A stretch of 64,000 bases of DNA from Enterobacter sp. R4-368 (GCF_000410515.1 NC_021500.1:248001-312000), one strand, 5' to 3'; shown: positions 42,733 through 52,093, counted from the first letter of the stretch. Numbers and translations: made by a program. The notes: generated by a model from the sequence alone, not told the origin.

Positions 42733-43698
42733 ATGAGAAGCGTCAAAGTGTATGAGGAAACCTGGCCGCTGCACACGCCGTTTGTGATTTCGCGCGGTGC
42801 GCGCAACGAAGCGCGCGTGGTGGTGGTCGAGCTGGAAGAGGATGGCATAAAAGCCGCCGGGGAATGTACGACTTACCCGCGTTATGGTGAAAGCGAGGCA
42901 TCTGTCATGGCGCAAATCATGACAATTGTGCCGCAACTGGAAAACCGCCTGACGCGTGAAGAGTTGCAAACCCTCCTGCCGCCGGGCGCTGCGCGAAACG
43001 CGGTTGACTGCGCCTTGTGGGATTTACAGGCGCGCAAAGCGGCTATCTCGCTGGCCCAGTCCGCTGGTGTCAGTTTGCCGGAAACTATTATCACCGCTCA
43101 AACAGTGGTGATTGGCACACCGGAACAGATGGCGGCCAGCGCCGCCGCGCTCAGCGAAAAGGGCGCTCAACTGCTGAAAATTAAGCTGGATGACCATTTG
43201 ATCAGCGAAAGGCTGGTGGCAATTCGCGCTGCCGCGCCCGAAGCGACATTAATTGTGGATGCCAATGAGGCCTGGCACAGTGAAGGGCTTGCCGCGCGAT
43301 GCCAGTTGCTGGCGGATCTCGGCGTTGCCATGCTGGAACAGCCGCTGCCAGCCGATGAGGACCATGCACTGGCGAATTTCATCCATCCGTTGCCGATTTG
43401 CGCGGATGAAAGCTGCCACACCCGAGAAAGCCTCGCTCACCTGCATGGGCGCTATGAAATGGTGAATATCAAGCTGGATAAAACTGGCGGATTAACCGAA
43501 GCGCTGGCGCTGGCGCATGAGGCGTCTCAACAAGGATTCACGCTGATGCTTGGTTGTATGATCTGTACGTCGCGCGCCATCGCGGCGGCGCTACCGCTTG
43601 CCAGCCAGGTGCGTTTTGCCGATCTTGATGGCCCGACCTGGCTGGCGGTGGATGTTGAACCGGCGCTGCATTTCAGCACCGGTAAGCTTCATCTTTGA
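42733..43698 (+). CDS. ycjG: L-Ala-D/L-Glu epimerase
   Basis: 321-residue enolase-superfamily epimerase that converts L-Ala-D-Glu from murein breakdown to L-Ala-L-Glu. Acid/base Lys are in LKIKLD (about 151) and NIKLDKTGG. Metal ligands are in VDANEAW, MLEQPL and CADES. Divergent from tpx; the last 10 bp overlap the end of mpaA on the other strand. Confidence 0.95.
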   Translation: MRSVKVYEETWPLHTPFVISRGARNEARVVVVELEEDGIKAAGECTTYPRYGESEASVMAQIMTIVPQLENRLTREELQTLLPPGAARNAVDCALWDLQARKAAISLAQSAGVSLPETIITAQTVVIGTPEQMAASAAALSEKGAQLLKIKLDDHLISERLVAIRAAAPEATLIVDANEAWHSEGLAARCQLLADLGVAMLEQPLPADEDHALANFIHPLPICADESCHTRESLAHLHGRYEMVNIKLDKTGGLTEALALAHEASQQGFTLMLGCMICTSRAIAAALPLASQVRFADLDGPTWLAVDVEPALHFSTGKLHL

Positions 43699-44402
43699 GG
43701 ATCCCAGTGCAGTAGCGCCGTCATTGCCGCAAGGTATTTCTCGCTGGCTTCATCAGAGGAGATCGGCGGGAATTCGACGGTGATACAGTGCAAATTGATA
43801 TCTGCACACCAGCTGCCAAACGATCCCGGCGTTTCGTAACCGATGCTGGTGACCAGCGGCAGGGAAAATTCATCCGCGAGCCATTTCCCAAGCGCGCTCT
43901 GGCGGGGATCTTCAACGCAGGCCAGCGGATCGTGGAATGTCACGACCCACGCCGGGTGAATGCGATGGATAAGCTGGCACAGCGCCTGCGTTTCCGGTTC
44001 TGAACCGGGCGCATCGCCTGTCAGCAAGACGACATCACGATCTTCAGCCGCACTGTTCCAGCGATACACCGTTTCACCGGGTTTCCAGTTGGCCGCCGGG
44101 AAATTACGGTTAAGATCAACCCCGTTCGCGTTTGCGCGCAGACCAAGCTGGCAACCATCCGGGTTGACCGCCAGCACCACGTGATGATGACGTAAATCTG
44201 TCTTAAGCGTGCGCAACGCGCAGGAGAGCGTCACCACGGACGAATTCTCGTCACCGTGCGTTCCGGCGATAATGAGCCCGCTTTCACGCGTGGCAATGGG
44301 GGCGGGAAACCAGATCAGCGGCGCGCCTAACAGCGAGCGACCAAACTCTTCACTGCCGGGGGCAAATGCGCCTCGTTGAGCACGCGGGCGTGTGGCTGGC
44401 AT
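43689..44402 (-). CDS. mpaA: Murein peptide amidase A
   Basis: 237-residue M14 zinc carboxypeptidase that cleaves gamma-D-Glu-Dap in muropeptides, giving the L-Ala-D-Glu used by YcjG. Zinc motif HGDE (GTHGDENSS), NPDG, LNRNFPA and the catalytic Glu in TVEFPP are seen. The RBS is AAGGAAG. Confidence 0.95.
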   Translation of the reverse strand: MPATRPRAQRGAFAPGSEEFGRSLLGAPLIWFPAPIATRESGLIIAGTHGDENSSVVTLSCALRTLKTDLRHHHVVLAVNPDGCQLGLRANANGVDLNRNFPAANWKPGETVYRWNSAAEDRDVVLLTGDAPGSEPETQALCQLIHRIHPAWVVTFHDPLACVEDPRQSALGKWLADEFSLPLVTSIGYETPGSFGSWCADINLHCITVEFPPISSDEASEKYLAAMTALLHWDPQR

Positions 44403-44590
44403 AGGCTTCCTTTTATTGTCGTTTATTTACAGCAAGTGTTGAGCATAAAGCGATGCGACGCAAATCATGCCATGAGGGTTAATTTGGCGTCCAGCCTCAA
44501 TTTTCCGCTGTCCGCTGTTTGCATTCTCCCAAGTTAAAACAAATAATTACCTCATCTTTTGCCGGGAAGTTATACCAATGAGGGGATCCC

Positions 44591-46207
44591 ATGAAGCATC
44601 GAATTTCAGCGCTGAGCTGCGCGCTCTGGCTGTGCGGTTTTTCTGTAAGTGCACTGGCGGCCGATGTGCCGCCGGGTACCCAACTAGCCGAGAAACAGGA
44701 AGTCGTTCGCCATGTTAAAGATGAACCTGCAACGTTAGATCCGGCGAAAGCCGTTGGCTTGCCGGAAATTCAGGTTATCCGCGATCTCTTTGAAGGGCTG
44801 GTGAATCAGAACGAGAAGGGCGAGATAGTGCCGGGCGTTGCCAGTAAATGGCAAAGCAGCGATAACCGCACCTGGGTATTTACGTTGCGGGACGATGCGC
44901 GCTGGTCCGATGGTTCGCCAGTAACGGCAGAGGATTTTGTCTATAGCTGGCAGCGACTCGTTGATCCGAAAACCACTTCACCCTTTGCCAGTTTTGCTGC
45001 GCTGGCGGGCATTGCGAATGCGAAAAGCATTACGGAGGGTAAAGAGGCGGTGGATAAACTCGGCGTCAGCGCCGTTGATGCGCGCACGTTGCGGGTGCAA
45101 CTGGAGCGGCCATTGCCATGGTTCCCGAGTTTAGCCGCCAGTTTTGCCTTTTACCCGGTGCAAAAAGCCAATGTGCAAAGCGGTGCTGATTGGACGCGCC
45201 CTGGCAAACTGGTGGGCAATGGCGCTTATGTACTTGCCGATCGCGTAGTGAACGAAAAGCTGGTGCTCGAACGTAACAAGCATTACTGGGACGATGCGAA
45301 AACGGTTATCCAGCAGGTCACGTTTGTACCGATCAATCAGGAGTCTGCGGCCACCAAACGCTATCTGGCGAACGGTATCGACATTACGGAATCTTTCCCG
45401 AAAAACCTCTATCAAAAGTTACTTAACGATATCCCCGGACAGGTTTATACGCCGCCGCAGCTTGGCACCTATTACTATGCGTTTAACACCCAGAAAGGGC
45501 CGACTGCCGATGCGCGTGTGCGGCTTGCATTGAGCATGACCATTGATCGGCGGGTGATCGCGCAGAAAGTGCTGGGCACCGGTGAAAAACCAGCCTGGCG
45601 CTTCACACCGGATGTTACCGCCGGATTTACGCCGCAGCCCTCGCAAATTGAACAGATGAGCCAGGACGAGTTGAACGCGCAGGCAAAAACGTTATTGCAG
45701 GCGGCAGGCTACGGCCCGCAACGTCCGCTGAAACTGACGCTGCTGTATAACTCTTCAGAAAACCATCAGAAAATCGCGATTGCGGTGGCGTCAATGTGGA
45801 AAAAGAGCCTTGGCGCGGACGTCAAATTGCAGAATCAGGAGTGGAAAACCTATATCGACAGCCGTAACAGCGGCAACTTTGATGTTATCCGCGCGTCGTG
45901 GGTCGGGGATTACAATGAACCTTCCACTTTCCTGTCGGTGCTGAACTCGACGAACAGCGGCAACATTCCACGTTTCAACGATGCGGCGTACGACAAAGTG
46001 CTGGCGCAGGCGGCGCTGGAAACCAACGCCCAGGCGCGAAACGCTGACTATAACGAGGCAGAACATATTCTGGCGGAAAAAGCGCCGATCGCGCCGATTT
46101 ATCAGTACACCAACGGGCGTTTGATTAAACCATGGCTGAAAGGTTATCCGATCAATAACCCCGAAGATGTGGCTTATAGCCGTACGCTTTATATTCTGAA
46201 GCACTGA
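44591..46207 (+). CDS. mppA: MppA, periplasmic murein-tripeptide-binding protein
   Basis: 538-residue OppA-like solute-binding protein with a signal peptide of about 23 residues (ALA cleavage). It delivers L-Ala-gamma-D-Glu-meso-Dap to the Opp transporter. Position after mpaA and the sequence (VRHVKDEPATLDPAKAVGLPE) favour MppA over OppA. With ycjG and mpaA it forms a muropeptide-recycling cluster. Confidence 0.93.
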   Translation: MKHRISALSCALWLCGFSVSALAADVPPGTQLAEKQEVVRHVKDEPATLDPAKAVGLPEIQVIRDLFEGLVNQNEKGEIVPGVASKWQSSDNRTWVFTLRDDARWSDGSPVTAEDFVYSWQRLVDPKTTSPFASFAALAGIANAKSITEGKEAVDKLGVSAVDARTLRVQLERPLPWFPSLAASFAFYPVQKANVQSGADWTRPGKLVGNGAYVLADRVVNEKLVLERNKHYWDDAKTVIQQVTFVPINQESAATKRYLANGIDITESFPKNLYQKLLNDIPGQVYTPPQLGTYYYAFNTQKGPTADARVRLALSMTIDRRVIAQKVLGTGEKPAWRFTPDVTAGFTPQPSQIEQMSQDELNAQAKTLLQAAGYGPQRPLKLTLLYNSSENHQKIAIAVASMWKKSLGADVKLQNQEWKTYIDSRNSGNFDVIRASWVGDYNEPSTFLSVLNSTNSGNIPRFNDAAYDKVLAQAALETNAQARNADYNEAEHILAEKAPIAPIYQYTNGRLIKPWLKGYPINNPEDVAYSRTLYILKH

Positions 46208-46242
46208 TAAAAAAATCCCCTTACGTCACGGGAAGTAAGGGG
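46208..46242 (-). terminator. Minus-strand terminator after mppA
   Basis: 8-bp stem CCCCTTAC/GTAAGGGG with a 10-nt loop and a T-run on the minus strand. The plus strand lacks a T-run. Confidence 0.65.
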
Positions 46243-46616
46243 AAACTCATTGATTACGGAATGGTTCCTGTCTGAGCAGGAGTGGTGCGAATTTTACTTA
46301 GGGAATGTGAAGGGACAATGGAGGAAATAAGGAGACGCATTTTTACGCTTTTCCCTGACTTTTCAACAAATAAGCCCGCTTCGTTGAGCGGGCTAAAAAA
46401 CTGGAAGTAATGTCGTACGTAATACCCTTGAATCATTGACTCAACGATTCGTTATTAAGAAAGTTCATTTTATCATCTAAGTACGCAACCCATTTTTAAA
46501 TGGACTGGGACAAAATTATCTTCCCCCGCGAAATGCCGCCTTTTTACGATTTTGGTCAAAAAACAGACAATGCAGTGTGCTATAGTGGTCAGGTTTTCAC
46601 CACGAAAGAGGATGCT
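46208..46616. other. mppA downstream intergenic region with two minus-strand hairpins
   Basis: About 400 bp without a convincing gene. It holds two hairpins. CCCCTTAC/GTAAGGGG (46217-46242) is followed on the minus strand by ATTTTTTT. GCCCGCT/AGCGGGC (46374-46393) reads into TTATTTGTT on the minus strand. Both would stop leftward transcripts, such as read-through from dgcM. An extended -10 (TGCTATAGT, 46579-46587) probably drives the small gene at 46617. Confidence 0.5.
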
Positions 46617-46805
46617 ATGGAGACTGAATTAGACCCAACCCAACTGGCAATTGAATATCTGCGTCGCGACAAAACCACGCTGACACCGGCGGAATACTTA
46701 AAAAAACTCAAACAATTGCGCCTGGAGTTTGCGGATTTGCTGACGCTGTCGCACAGCGAGCTGAAAGAAGAGATTGATTTTGCCTGGCGTCTGGGTATCC
46801 ACTAA
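46617..46805 (+). CDS. Small conserved-looking protein, function unknown
   Basis: A 62-residue soluble, strongly charged and probably helical protein beginning METELDPTQLAIEYLRRDK and ending FAWRLGIH. AGAGGA precedes the ATG, an extended -10 promoter lies 30 bp upstream and a strong terminator follows, so the gene is well framed. I do not recognise the family. An in-frame reading from 46500 has no RBS and is set aside. It is convergent with dgcM. Confidence 0.75.
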   Translation: METELDPTQLAIEYLRRDKTTLTPAEYLKKLKQLRLEFADLLTLSHSELKEEIDFAWRLGIH

Positions 46806-46825
46806 CTCAGCAACATCACTGCAAT

Positions 46826-46852
46826 GCGCCCGTCCGACGGGCGCTTTTTTTT
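46826..46852 (+). terminator. Terminator of the 62-residue gene
   Basis: GCGCCCGTCCGACGGGCGC followed by eight T. The minus strand has no T-run, so it does not obviously serve dgcM. Confidence 0.9.
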
Positions 46853-46860
46853 GCTTGTTA

Positions 46861-48081
46861 TCATGCGGCCAGTACCCGGTTTCGCCCGTTATTCTTCGCC
46901 AGGTATAACGCCTCATCCACGCGTTTAAAGAGGGCATCCAGGTCTTCATCAGGCAGATGGTGCGCCACACCAATACTCACCGTAAAGCCAGGCAGATCCG
47001 CGATGTTGATACTGGCCACGGCCTGACGTATCCGTTCCGCTACGTTTAGTGCCATATCCGTGGTGGTATGCGGCAGTAGTAACAGGAACTCTTCGCCGCC
47101 CCAGCGGAAAACATAATCGCCTGAGCGGCAGTTCGTCTCAAGCATTCGCGCCAGTTCAACCAGTACCTGGTCACCTTTTTGATGACCAAACTGATCATTG
47201 ATACCTTTGAAATGATCGGCGTCGACCAGCAGCAAACTGAAATCAAGCCCCGTCGGCAGAATGTGTTCCGTCAGATGATAAAACTGGCGGCGGTTCAGCA
47301 GGCCGGTGAGCGCATCGCGATGCGCGGCGTATTCCAGTTCCTGCTCAAGGCGTTTTTGTTCGGTGATATCGTGAATAATGCACAACATCAAACGCTTGCC
47401 ATAGATCTCAACCGGCCCGGCGTACGTTTGTACATGGCGGGTGGAACCATCCGCGAGTTGATGAATAAAATTTAATGGCTTATGCCCGCCCGGCAGATTC
47501 GACACTTCCTGCATCACCGGTAATACGCTGCGCCCAAGCGTATTGATCTCCCAGGTGTGTTTCTGGCACATCTCTTCGTGGTCATAACCATAAAAACGCA
47601 GCGCAGCGAGGTTGGCATCGACAATCAACCCATCACGAATGGGATCGATAAGCAGCATTGGCGCGGATGTTGTGTAAAAAAAACGGGCGTAAAAACCTTG
47701 CTTGTGTGGGCGATACGTTGGCGAGTGGTGTGCTTTTAACGCCGCCGCCGCGGCACCTGATACGCCTTCAAACAGCAGCACTTCACCGGCGTTTTCCAGC
47801 GTACGCAACATGACACGGCAACTGATGGTGGTCTCTTCACCATCCGGACAAACACTCCAGATTTCGACCACATCTTCATGATTTTGTAAGCTGGGCAGGT
47901 ACATAGACAGGCTGAGTTGCGCATAAGCAGAGTATTTTCCGTTTCGCATCTCAGTGAGCGAGCGTCCTGCCGCGATTTTCAGCGCTTGCGCATTCGCGAA
48001 CAGTAACGCTTCTGTGTCAGGAGCAACCACCCAAACCGGGGTGGAGAGCACATTCAACGCATCCAGGTGATGTTTAAGCAT
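46861..48081 (-). CDS. dgcM: Diguanylate cyclase DgcM
   Basis: 406 residues with two PAS-like domains (about 1-110 and 125-245) and a C-terminal GGDEF domain. The active site is GGEEF (RWGGEEFLLLL), preceded at the standard spacing by an RSGD inhibitory I-site. It matches E. coli DgcM (YdaM), which makes c-di-GMP for curli control with MlrA and PdeR. AGGGGA precedes the ATG. The first PAS is less conserved with E. coli than the second. Confidence 0.93.
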   Translation of the reverse strand: MLKHHLDALNVLSTPVWVVAPDTEALLFANAQALKIAAGRSLTEMRNGKYSAYAQLSLSMYLPSLQNHEDVVEIWSVCPDGEETTISCRVMLRTLENAGEVLLFEGVSGAAAAALKAHHSPTYRPHKQGFYARFFYTTSAPMLLIDPIRDGLIVDANLAALRFYGYDHEEMCQKHTWEINTLGRSVLPVMQEVSNLPGGHKPLNFIHQLADGSTRHVQTYAGPVEIYGKRLMLCIIHDITEQKRLEQELEYAAHRDALTGLLNRRQFYHLTEHILPTGLDFSLLLVDADHFKGINDQFGHQKGDQVLVELARMLETNCRSGDYVFRWGGEEFLLLLPHTTTDMALNVAERIRQAVASINIADLPGFTVSIGVAHHLPDEDLDALFKRVDEALYLAKNNGRNRVLAA

Positions 48082-48179
48082 GGCGACTCCCCTTAATCAT
48101 GTATGTTGCAACGCGATCACAAGTGACACATCAGCGGCAATTTAATGACTTTCTTGCAACATACCTGAAAATTAGGGAG

Positions 48180-50318
48180 TTATGCGGGCTTTTTTTGTGA
48201 CGAATCTGAACATTCCAGCGATAAAGTGAATCTTTTTTGCTGGAGCAGCACCGCCACTTTCTCAACCGGTAAAGGACGGGCAAAAAGAAACCCTTGCAGA
48301 TAAGCGCAGCCCATATTGGTCAGCAACGCCTGCTGCTCGGCCGTTTCGATACCTTCCGCGACGACATGCATGTTCATGGAATGTGCAATATCAATGATCG
48401 TGGAGACAATTTTAACGTTGCGGCTGTTATCGCGAATGTCCTTCACAAAACTTCTGTCGATTTTAAGCTCTGTTGCCGGTAACCGTTTCAGCATCAGCAT
48501 ATTGGAGTAGCCCGTGCCAAAATCATCAATGGCGACCGTGATACCCATTTGCGCGAACTGGTTAAGCAACTGCACACTGCGCTCGATGTTTTTCAGCGCA
48601 GTGTTCTCCGTGATTTCAAGCGTCAACTGCATGGGATCGATATGGTAGCGTTGCAGTGAATCGGTGATTTGGTCGTAAATATCATGCTGCTCAAACTGGC
48701 TGGGTGAGAGGTTGATAGCAAGCGTCAGATGACGAAAACCCAGGTTGTTCCAGTGATGCAACTGCCTGCATGCTGCATCAATTACCCAGCGCCCGACAGA
48801 GATGATTAGCCCCGTTTTTTCCAGCATCGGTAAAAAGGTTGCGGGCAGCAAAACTCCCCGTGTCGGGTGACGCCAGCGCAGTAACGCTTCGAAACCTGCC
48901 AACGCATGCTCCGGCGCGTGGTACTGCGGTTGATACCAGAGTTCAAACTGATCGCGTGATAACGCCTGCGATAAATCCTGCAAAAACAGCGGATCGTCGA
49001 CGGTCTTCTGCGCCATGCCGGCATGAAAAACAGCCCAGCTGTTTCGGCCTTCCTGTTTTACGCTGTACATTGCCGTGTCGGCTTTCAGTTTCAGCTCGTG
49101 CGCGGTATCGCCATGCTGTGGGTAGTAACTGATCCCGGCGCTAAGTGAAACATTAATGACATGGTTCAGCTCGCAGAAGGGCTGTTGAATGGTGGCTACA
49201 AGGTGTTTTACCAGCGCCTCAACTTCGTCTTCGTGGGTGTCCGGCACCAGCAGGGTAAATTCATCTCCGCCCAGGCGTGCCAGCGACATTTTTTCGCTGA
49301 TACAGGCGGATAATCGCCCGGCAACCGCCACCAGCAGTTGGTCACCTATGTGATGTCCCCAGGCATCATTGACCAGTTTAAAGCGATCTAAGTCCATATA
49401 AATCAATGCGAAAGTGCTGCGTGTCTCCGAGGCCTTGCTAAGGCAAGCATCAAGAAGATTGTCGAGCTGGGAGCGGTTTGCCAGCCCCGTTAGTGGGTCA
49501 TAATAGGCTTGTTTTTCAAGTTGTTGATTAAGCTGGCGCAGGCTGTCCGTCAAACGTGATGTCCGCAGTTGGGAATCAATCATCGAAATGAACAGCATGA
49601 TGCCGAAAATCACCAGTGTCGTCGTGGCAACCCACAATGACAGCCCCAATTCGCCGACGTCGTGGCTCATCAGCGTTGTTGCATGGCCGCGGATCACAAT
49701 GCCTGTGCCATCGTTGCTGAATGTGGCGGCACTCATGGCGGTATAATGCATGGCGCTGATAGAAGCACCCATTACCAGGGCTGCAAAGACGCGATTAATA
49801 AAGACGCCATGGGTATTTTGCCGCAGGCTAAAGGCCAGCCAAAGGGCAACCCAGGCACTGAAAAATGCAATGGCTACCGAAAGCGCAATCAGCGCAACGT
49901 TCCAGTAAATAGTGAGGAAACCCATCATCGAGGCCATACCCAGATAATGCATGGATACAACGCCGGTACCGAGCAGTAAGGAAGCGAACAGTAGACGTTT
50001 TGTCGGCAGTGTTTTACCCGCTACGGCAATATTGATAGCAAGTATGGATGTCAACATCGCGATAATAAATGACAGGAGGGTAAGTTCTAAATCGTAATGC
50101 ATCATCACCGGCATTTTCATCGCCAGCATGCCGACATAATGCATCGACCAGATACCGATCCCCAGGGTGGCTCCACCCGAAAAACGCCAGAATATTGCGC
50201 TGCGAGGTTCAGACGTCGCAACTTTGCCTGCGCTATCCAGTGCGACAAATGAAGCAATGAAAGCGACCAGAAAAGAGATGCCAATCAGAATGGGGTCCCA
50301 CGAAACGTAGAGCATCAT
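48180..50318 (-). CDS. MHYT-GGDEF-EAL membrane c-di-GMP protein
   Basis: About 712 residues. The N-terminal integral-membrane MHYT sensor (around seven helices) has the repeated motifs SMHYVGM, SMHYLGM and AMHYTAM, thought to bind copper or sense diatomic gases. A GGDEF domain with intact ARLGGDEF (no RxxD site) and an EAL domain follow, with [28 protein letters not shown] and AEGIET all intact. Both synthesis and breakdown of c-di-GMP are possible. The start is uncertain: two ATGs at 50318 and 50315 and a GTG at 50327, none with a clear RBS. E. coli K-12 has no such gene between dgcM and zntB. Confidence 0.9.
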   Translation of the reverse strand: MMLYVSWDPILIGISFLVAFIASFVALDSAGKVATSEPRSAIFWRFSGGATLGIGIWSMHYVGMLAMKMPVMMHYDLELTLLSFIIAMLTSILAINIAVAGKTLPTKRLLFASLLLGTGVVSMHYLGMASMMGFLTIYWNVALIALSVAIAFFSAWVALWLAFSLRQNTHGVFINRVFAALVMGASISAMHYTAMSAATFSNDGTGIVIRGHATTLMSHDVGELGLSLWVATTTLVIFGIMLFISMIDSQLRTSRLTDSLRQLNQQLEKQAYYDPLTGLANRSQLDNLLDACLSKASETRSTFALIYMDLDRFKLVNDAWGHHIGDQLLVAVAGRLSACISEKMSLARLGGDEFTLLVPDTHEDEVEALVKHLVATIQQPFCELNHVINVSLSAGISYYPQHGDTAHELKLKADTAMYSVKQEGRNSWAVFHAGMAQKTVDDPLFLQDLSQALSRDQFELWYQPQYHAPEHALAGFEALLRWRHPTRGVLLPATFLPMLEKTGLIISVGRWVIDAACRQLHHWNNLGFRHLTLAINLSPSQFEQHDIYDQITDSLQRYHIDPMQLTLEITENTALKNIERSVQLLNQFAQMGITVAIDDFGTGYSNMLMLKRLPATELKIDRSFVKDIRDNSRNVKIVSTIIDIAHSMNMHVVAEGIETAEQQALLTNMGCAYLQGFLFARPLPVEKVAVLLQQKRFTLSLECSDSSQKKPA

Positions 50319-50772
50319 GCAATCCACACAGGCAAAAAAAGATGATATGTAATCCTGGCACTAATTTTAGCAGCTAACCTAATGAATTTAATGGCTACGC
50401 TAATTTTATTATTGCAGGGGCGAATAAACTAATAATAGCTCTTTATTTATTCATCGGCTGTTATGGCAATAACATAAATAAAGTGAATGATTTAACATAT
50501 GATAAAATTATCTTAAGTCGCGAATATTATTTCTCATTAGTATGGGATGCATCATTTCTTATATGATATATGTTAACGAGCAATCCTGCTTGCTCAATAT
50601 ATTGTTATATCAGTATCTGCTGAGTGGAAGTTAAACTTCTCATTTAAATCGACTTAAGTAAAATTGAAATTATTTAAAGGTGAACATTATTCGGCATCAA
50701 TTTCGCCGTGTAAAAGTACATTGCGGATGCTATAAGGATCTTACCGTCCCCGGTGTTCAGGTGGGTTTCCCT
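50319..50772. other. AT-rich region between the MHYT gene and the chemoreceptor gene
   Basis: About 450 bp, visibly much richer in A/T than the surrounding genes. It should contain divergent promoters. No match to the flagellar sigma-28 promoter (TAAA-N15-GCCGATAA) was found by eye. No gene recognised. Confidence 0.5.
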
Positions 50773-51948
50773 ATGTTGCGAAATATTAGCGTAAGAACAT
50801 TTATTATTTTATATCTTCTGGTCTCTTTTTTTATTCTTGATGTATTAGTGATCGTTGTCTCAAAAAATATCGTTCTATTTGCCATGACAAGTGTTGTTTC
50901 CCTCACATCATTGACGCTTCTCTGGTTTTATATGACGCAATATTTGGTGACGCCGATAAACACGGTAAAAAAAAGCATAGAAGAAGTCACATCGGGAAAC
51001 CTTTCTATCGTTATTCCTGAGTTTGGTAATAATTGCGCGGGTCGGTTAATTCCGGGCATTAACAGCCTTTCTGCCAGTATCGCGAACCTGGTGAAAGAAA
51101 TTCGCGCCTCTTCCGATACCGCGCTGGAGCTTTCGGCGCAACTGGCCTCACGCAGCGCCGATCTGTCTGTTAAAACGGAAGAGCAATCTGCCGCGCTGGT
51201 GCAAACGGCGTCCAGTATGGAGCAGATGGCTTCCAGCACGAAGAACAACGCTGACAATACCCGCCTCGCAAGTACCCGGGCAAAAGATGCCACAACCTGC
51301 GCGCAAAAAGGGGGCATGTTAATGGGGCAGGTGGCGAAAAATATGCAATCGATAACCGATTGTGCCGGTCAGATGACCGAAATTATCTCCATCATTGATG
51401 GTATTGCTTTCCAGACAAATATTCTGGCGCTGAACGCGGCAGTAGAAGCGGCACGCGCCGGGGATCATGGCAAAGGTTTTTCCGTCGTGGCGGGCGAAGT
51501 GCGCAGTCTCGCGCATCGCAGCGCGGAAGCGGCGAAAAACATTAAATCGCTGATTGCTGTTACCACCGATAACGTTAACCAGGGCGCGACCGTCGTTGGT
51601 GAAGCCGAGCAGAACATGCACGAGATTGTTTCTGGTGCGAGCGTGGTGAGTAAATTAATGGATGAAATCGCCGTCACGACGCTGCAGCAGGAAAAGGGGA
51701 TCTCGCAGATCACTCTGGCGCTGGCGGAGCTGGAAAAAGTGACGCAAAGCAACGTCACCATGGTGGATGAACTGGCGGGCTCGTCGGATGTTTTACAACA
51801 CCAGGTGGAGGGCTTACTGCAACGTATTGGTAAATTCCGCCTGGCGGCGGTAAAAGCACAGGATGCGGTACTGCCAGAAAAAGTCTCCCCTCCACGCGTC
51901 AGTGCTCCGCTGCTGGGTAAGCAGGAAAATTACTGGCACTCGTTCTGA
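50773..51948 (+). CDS. Methyl-accepting chemotaxis protein with minimal periplasmic part
   Basis: 391 residues. Two membrane helices (about 9-28 and 32-55) are separated by only a few residues, so there is essentially no periplasmic ligand domain. A HAMP-like segment follows (PINTVKKSIEEVTSGNLS), then the signalling hairpin with EIISIIDGIAFQTNILALN and AGDHGKGFSVVAGEVR. The protein ends in YWHSF, resembling the NWETF tether that recruits CheR/CheB. The chosen ATG has AGGTGGG upstream; a reading from 50680 is possible but less likely. A chemoreceptor gene beside zntB also occurs in Salmonella as I recall. Confidence 0.92.
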   Translation: MLRNISVRTFIILYLLVSFFILDVLVIVVSKNIVLFAMTSVVSLTSLTLLWFYMTQYLVTPINTVKKSIEEVTSGNLSIVIPEFGNNCAGRLIPGINSLSASIANLVKEIRASSDTALELSAQLASRSADLSVKTEEQSAALVQTASSMEQMASSTKNNADNTRLASTRAKDATTCAQKGGMLMGQVAKNMQSITDCAGQMTEIISIIDGIAFQTNILALNAAVEAARAGDHGKGFSVVAGEVRSLAHRSAEAAKNIKSLIAVTTDNVNQGATVVGEAEQNMHEIVSGASVVSKLMDEIAVTTLQQEKGISQITLALAELEKVTQSNVTMVDELAGSSDVLQHQVEGLLQRIGKFRLAAVKAQDAVLPEKVSPPRVSAPLLGKQENYWHSF

Positions 51949-51965
51949 TTGCGGTGATAGCCGTA

Positions 51966-51994
51966 AAGGCCCGGGAAACCGGGCCTTCTTTTTT
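51966..51994 (+). terminator. Chemoreceptor gene terminator
   Basis: AAGGCCCGG, GAAA loop, CCGGGCCTT then CTTTTTT. Confidence 0.92.
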
Positions 51995-52093
51995 GCATTG
52001 TTTGTTAATTTGTTAATAAATTCAGCGTGATGATTGCTTAACGTTGCCATATGGCTAGACTTGCCAAAACACCATGCGGATTGTGGAGGTCCT

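Noticed and set aside
44591..46207. OppA in place of MppA
   Set aside because: The gene is alone, without oppBCDF, next to mpaA and ycjG, and reads closer to MppA.
46254..46436. 60-codon minus-strand frame after mppA
   Set aside because: It runs through a terminator-type hairpin, has no convincing RBS and has no recognisable content. The region is better explained as intergenic.
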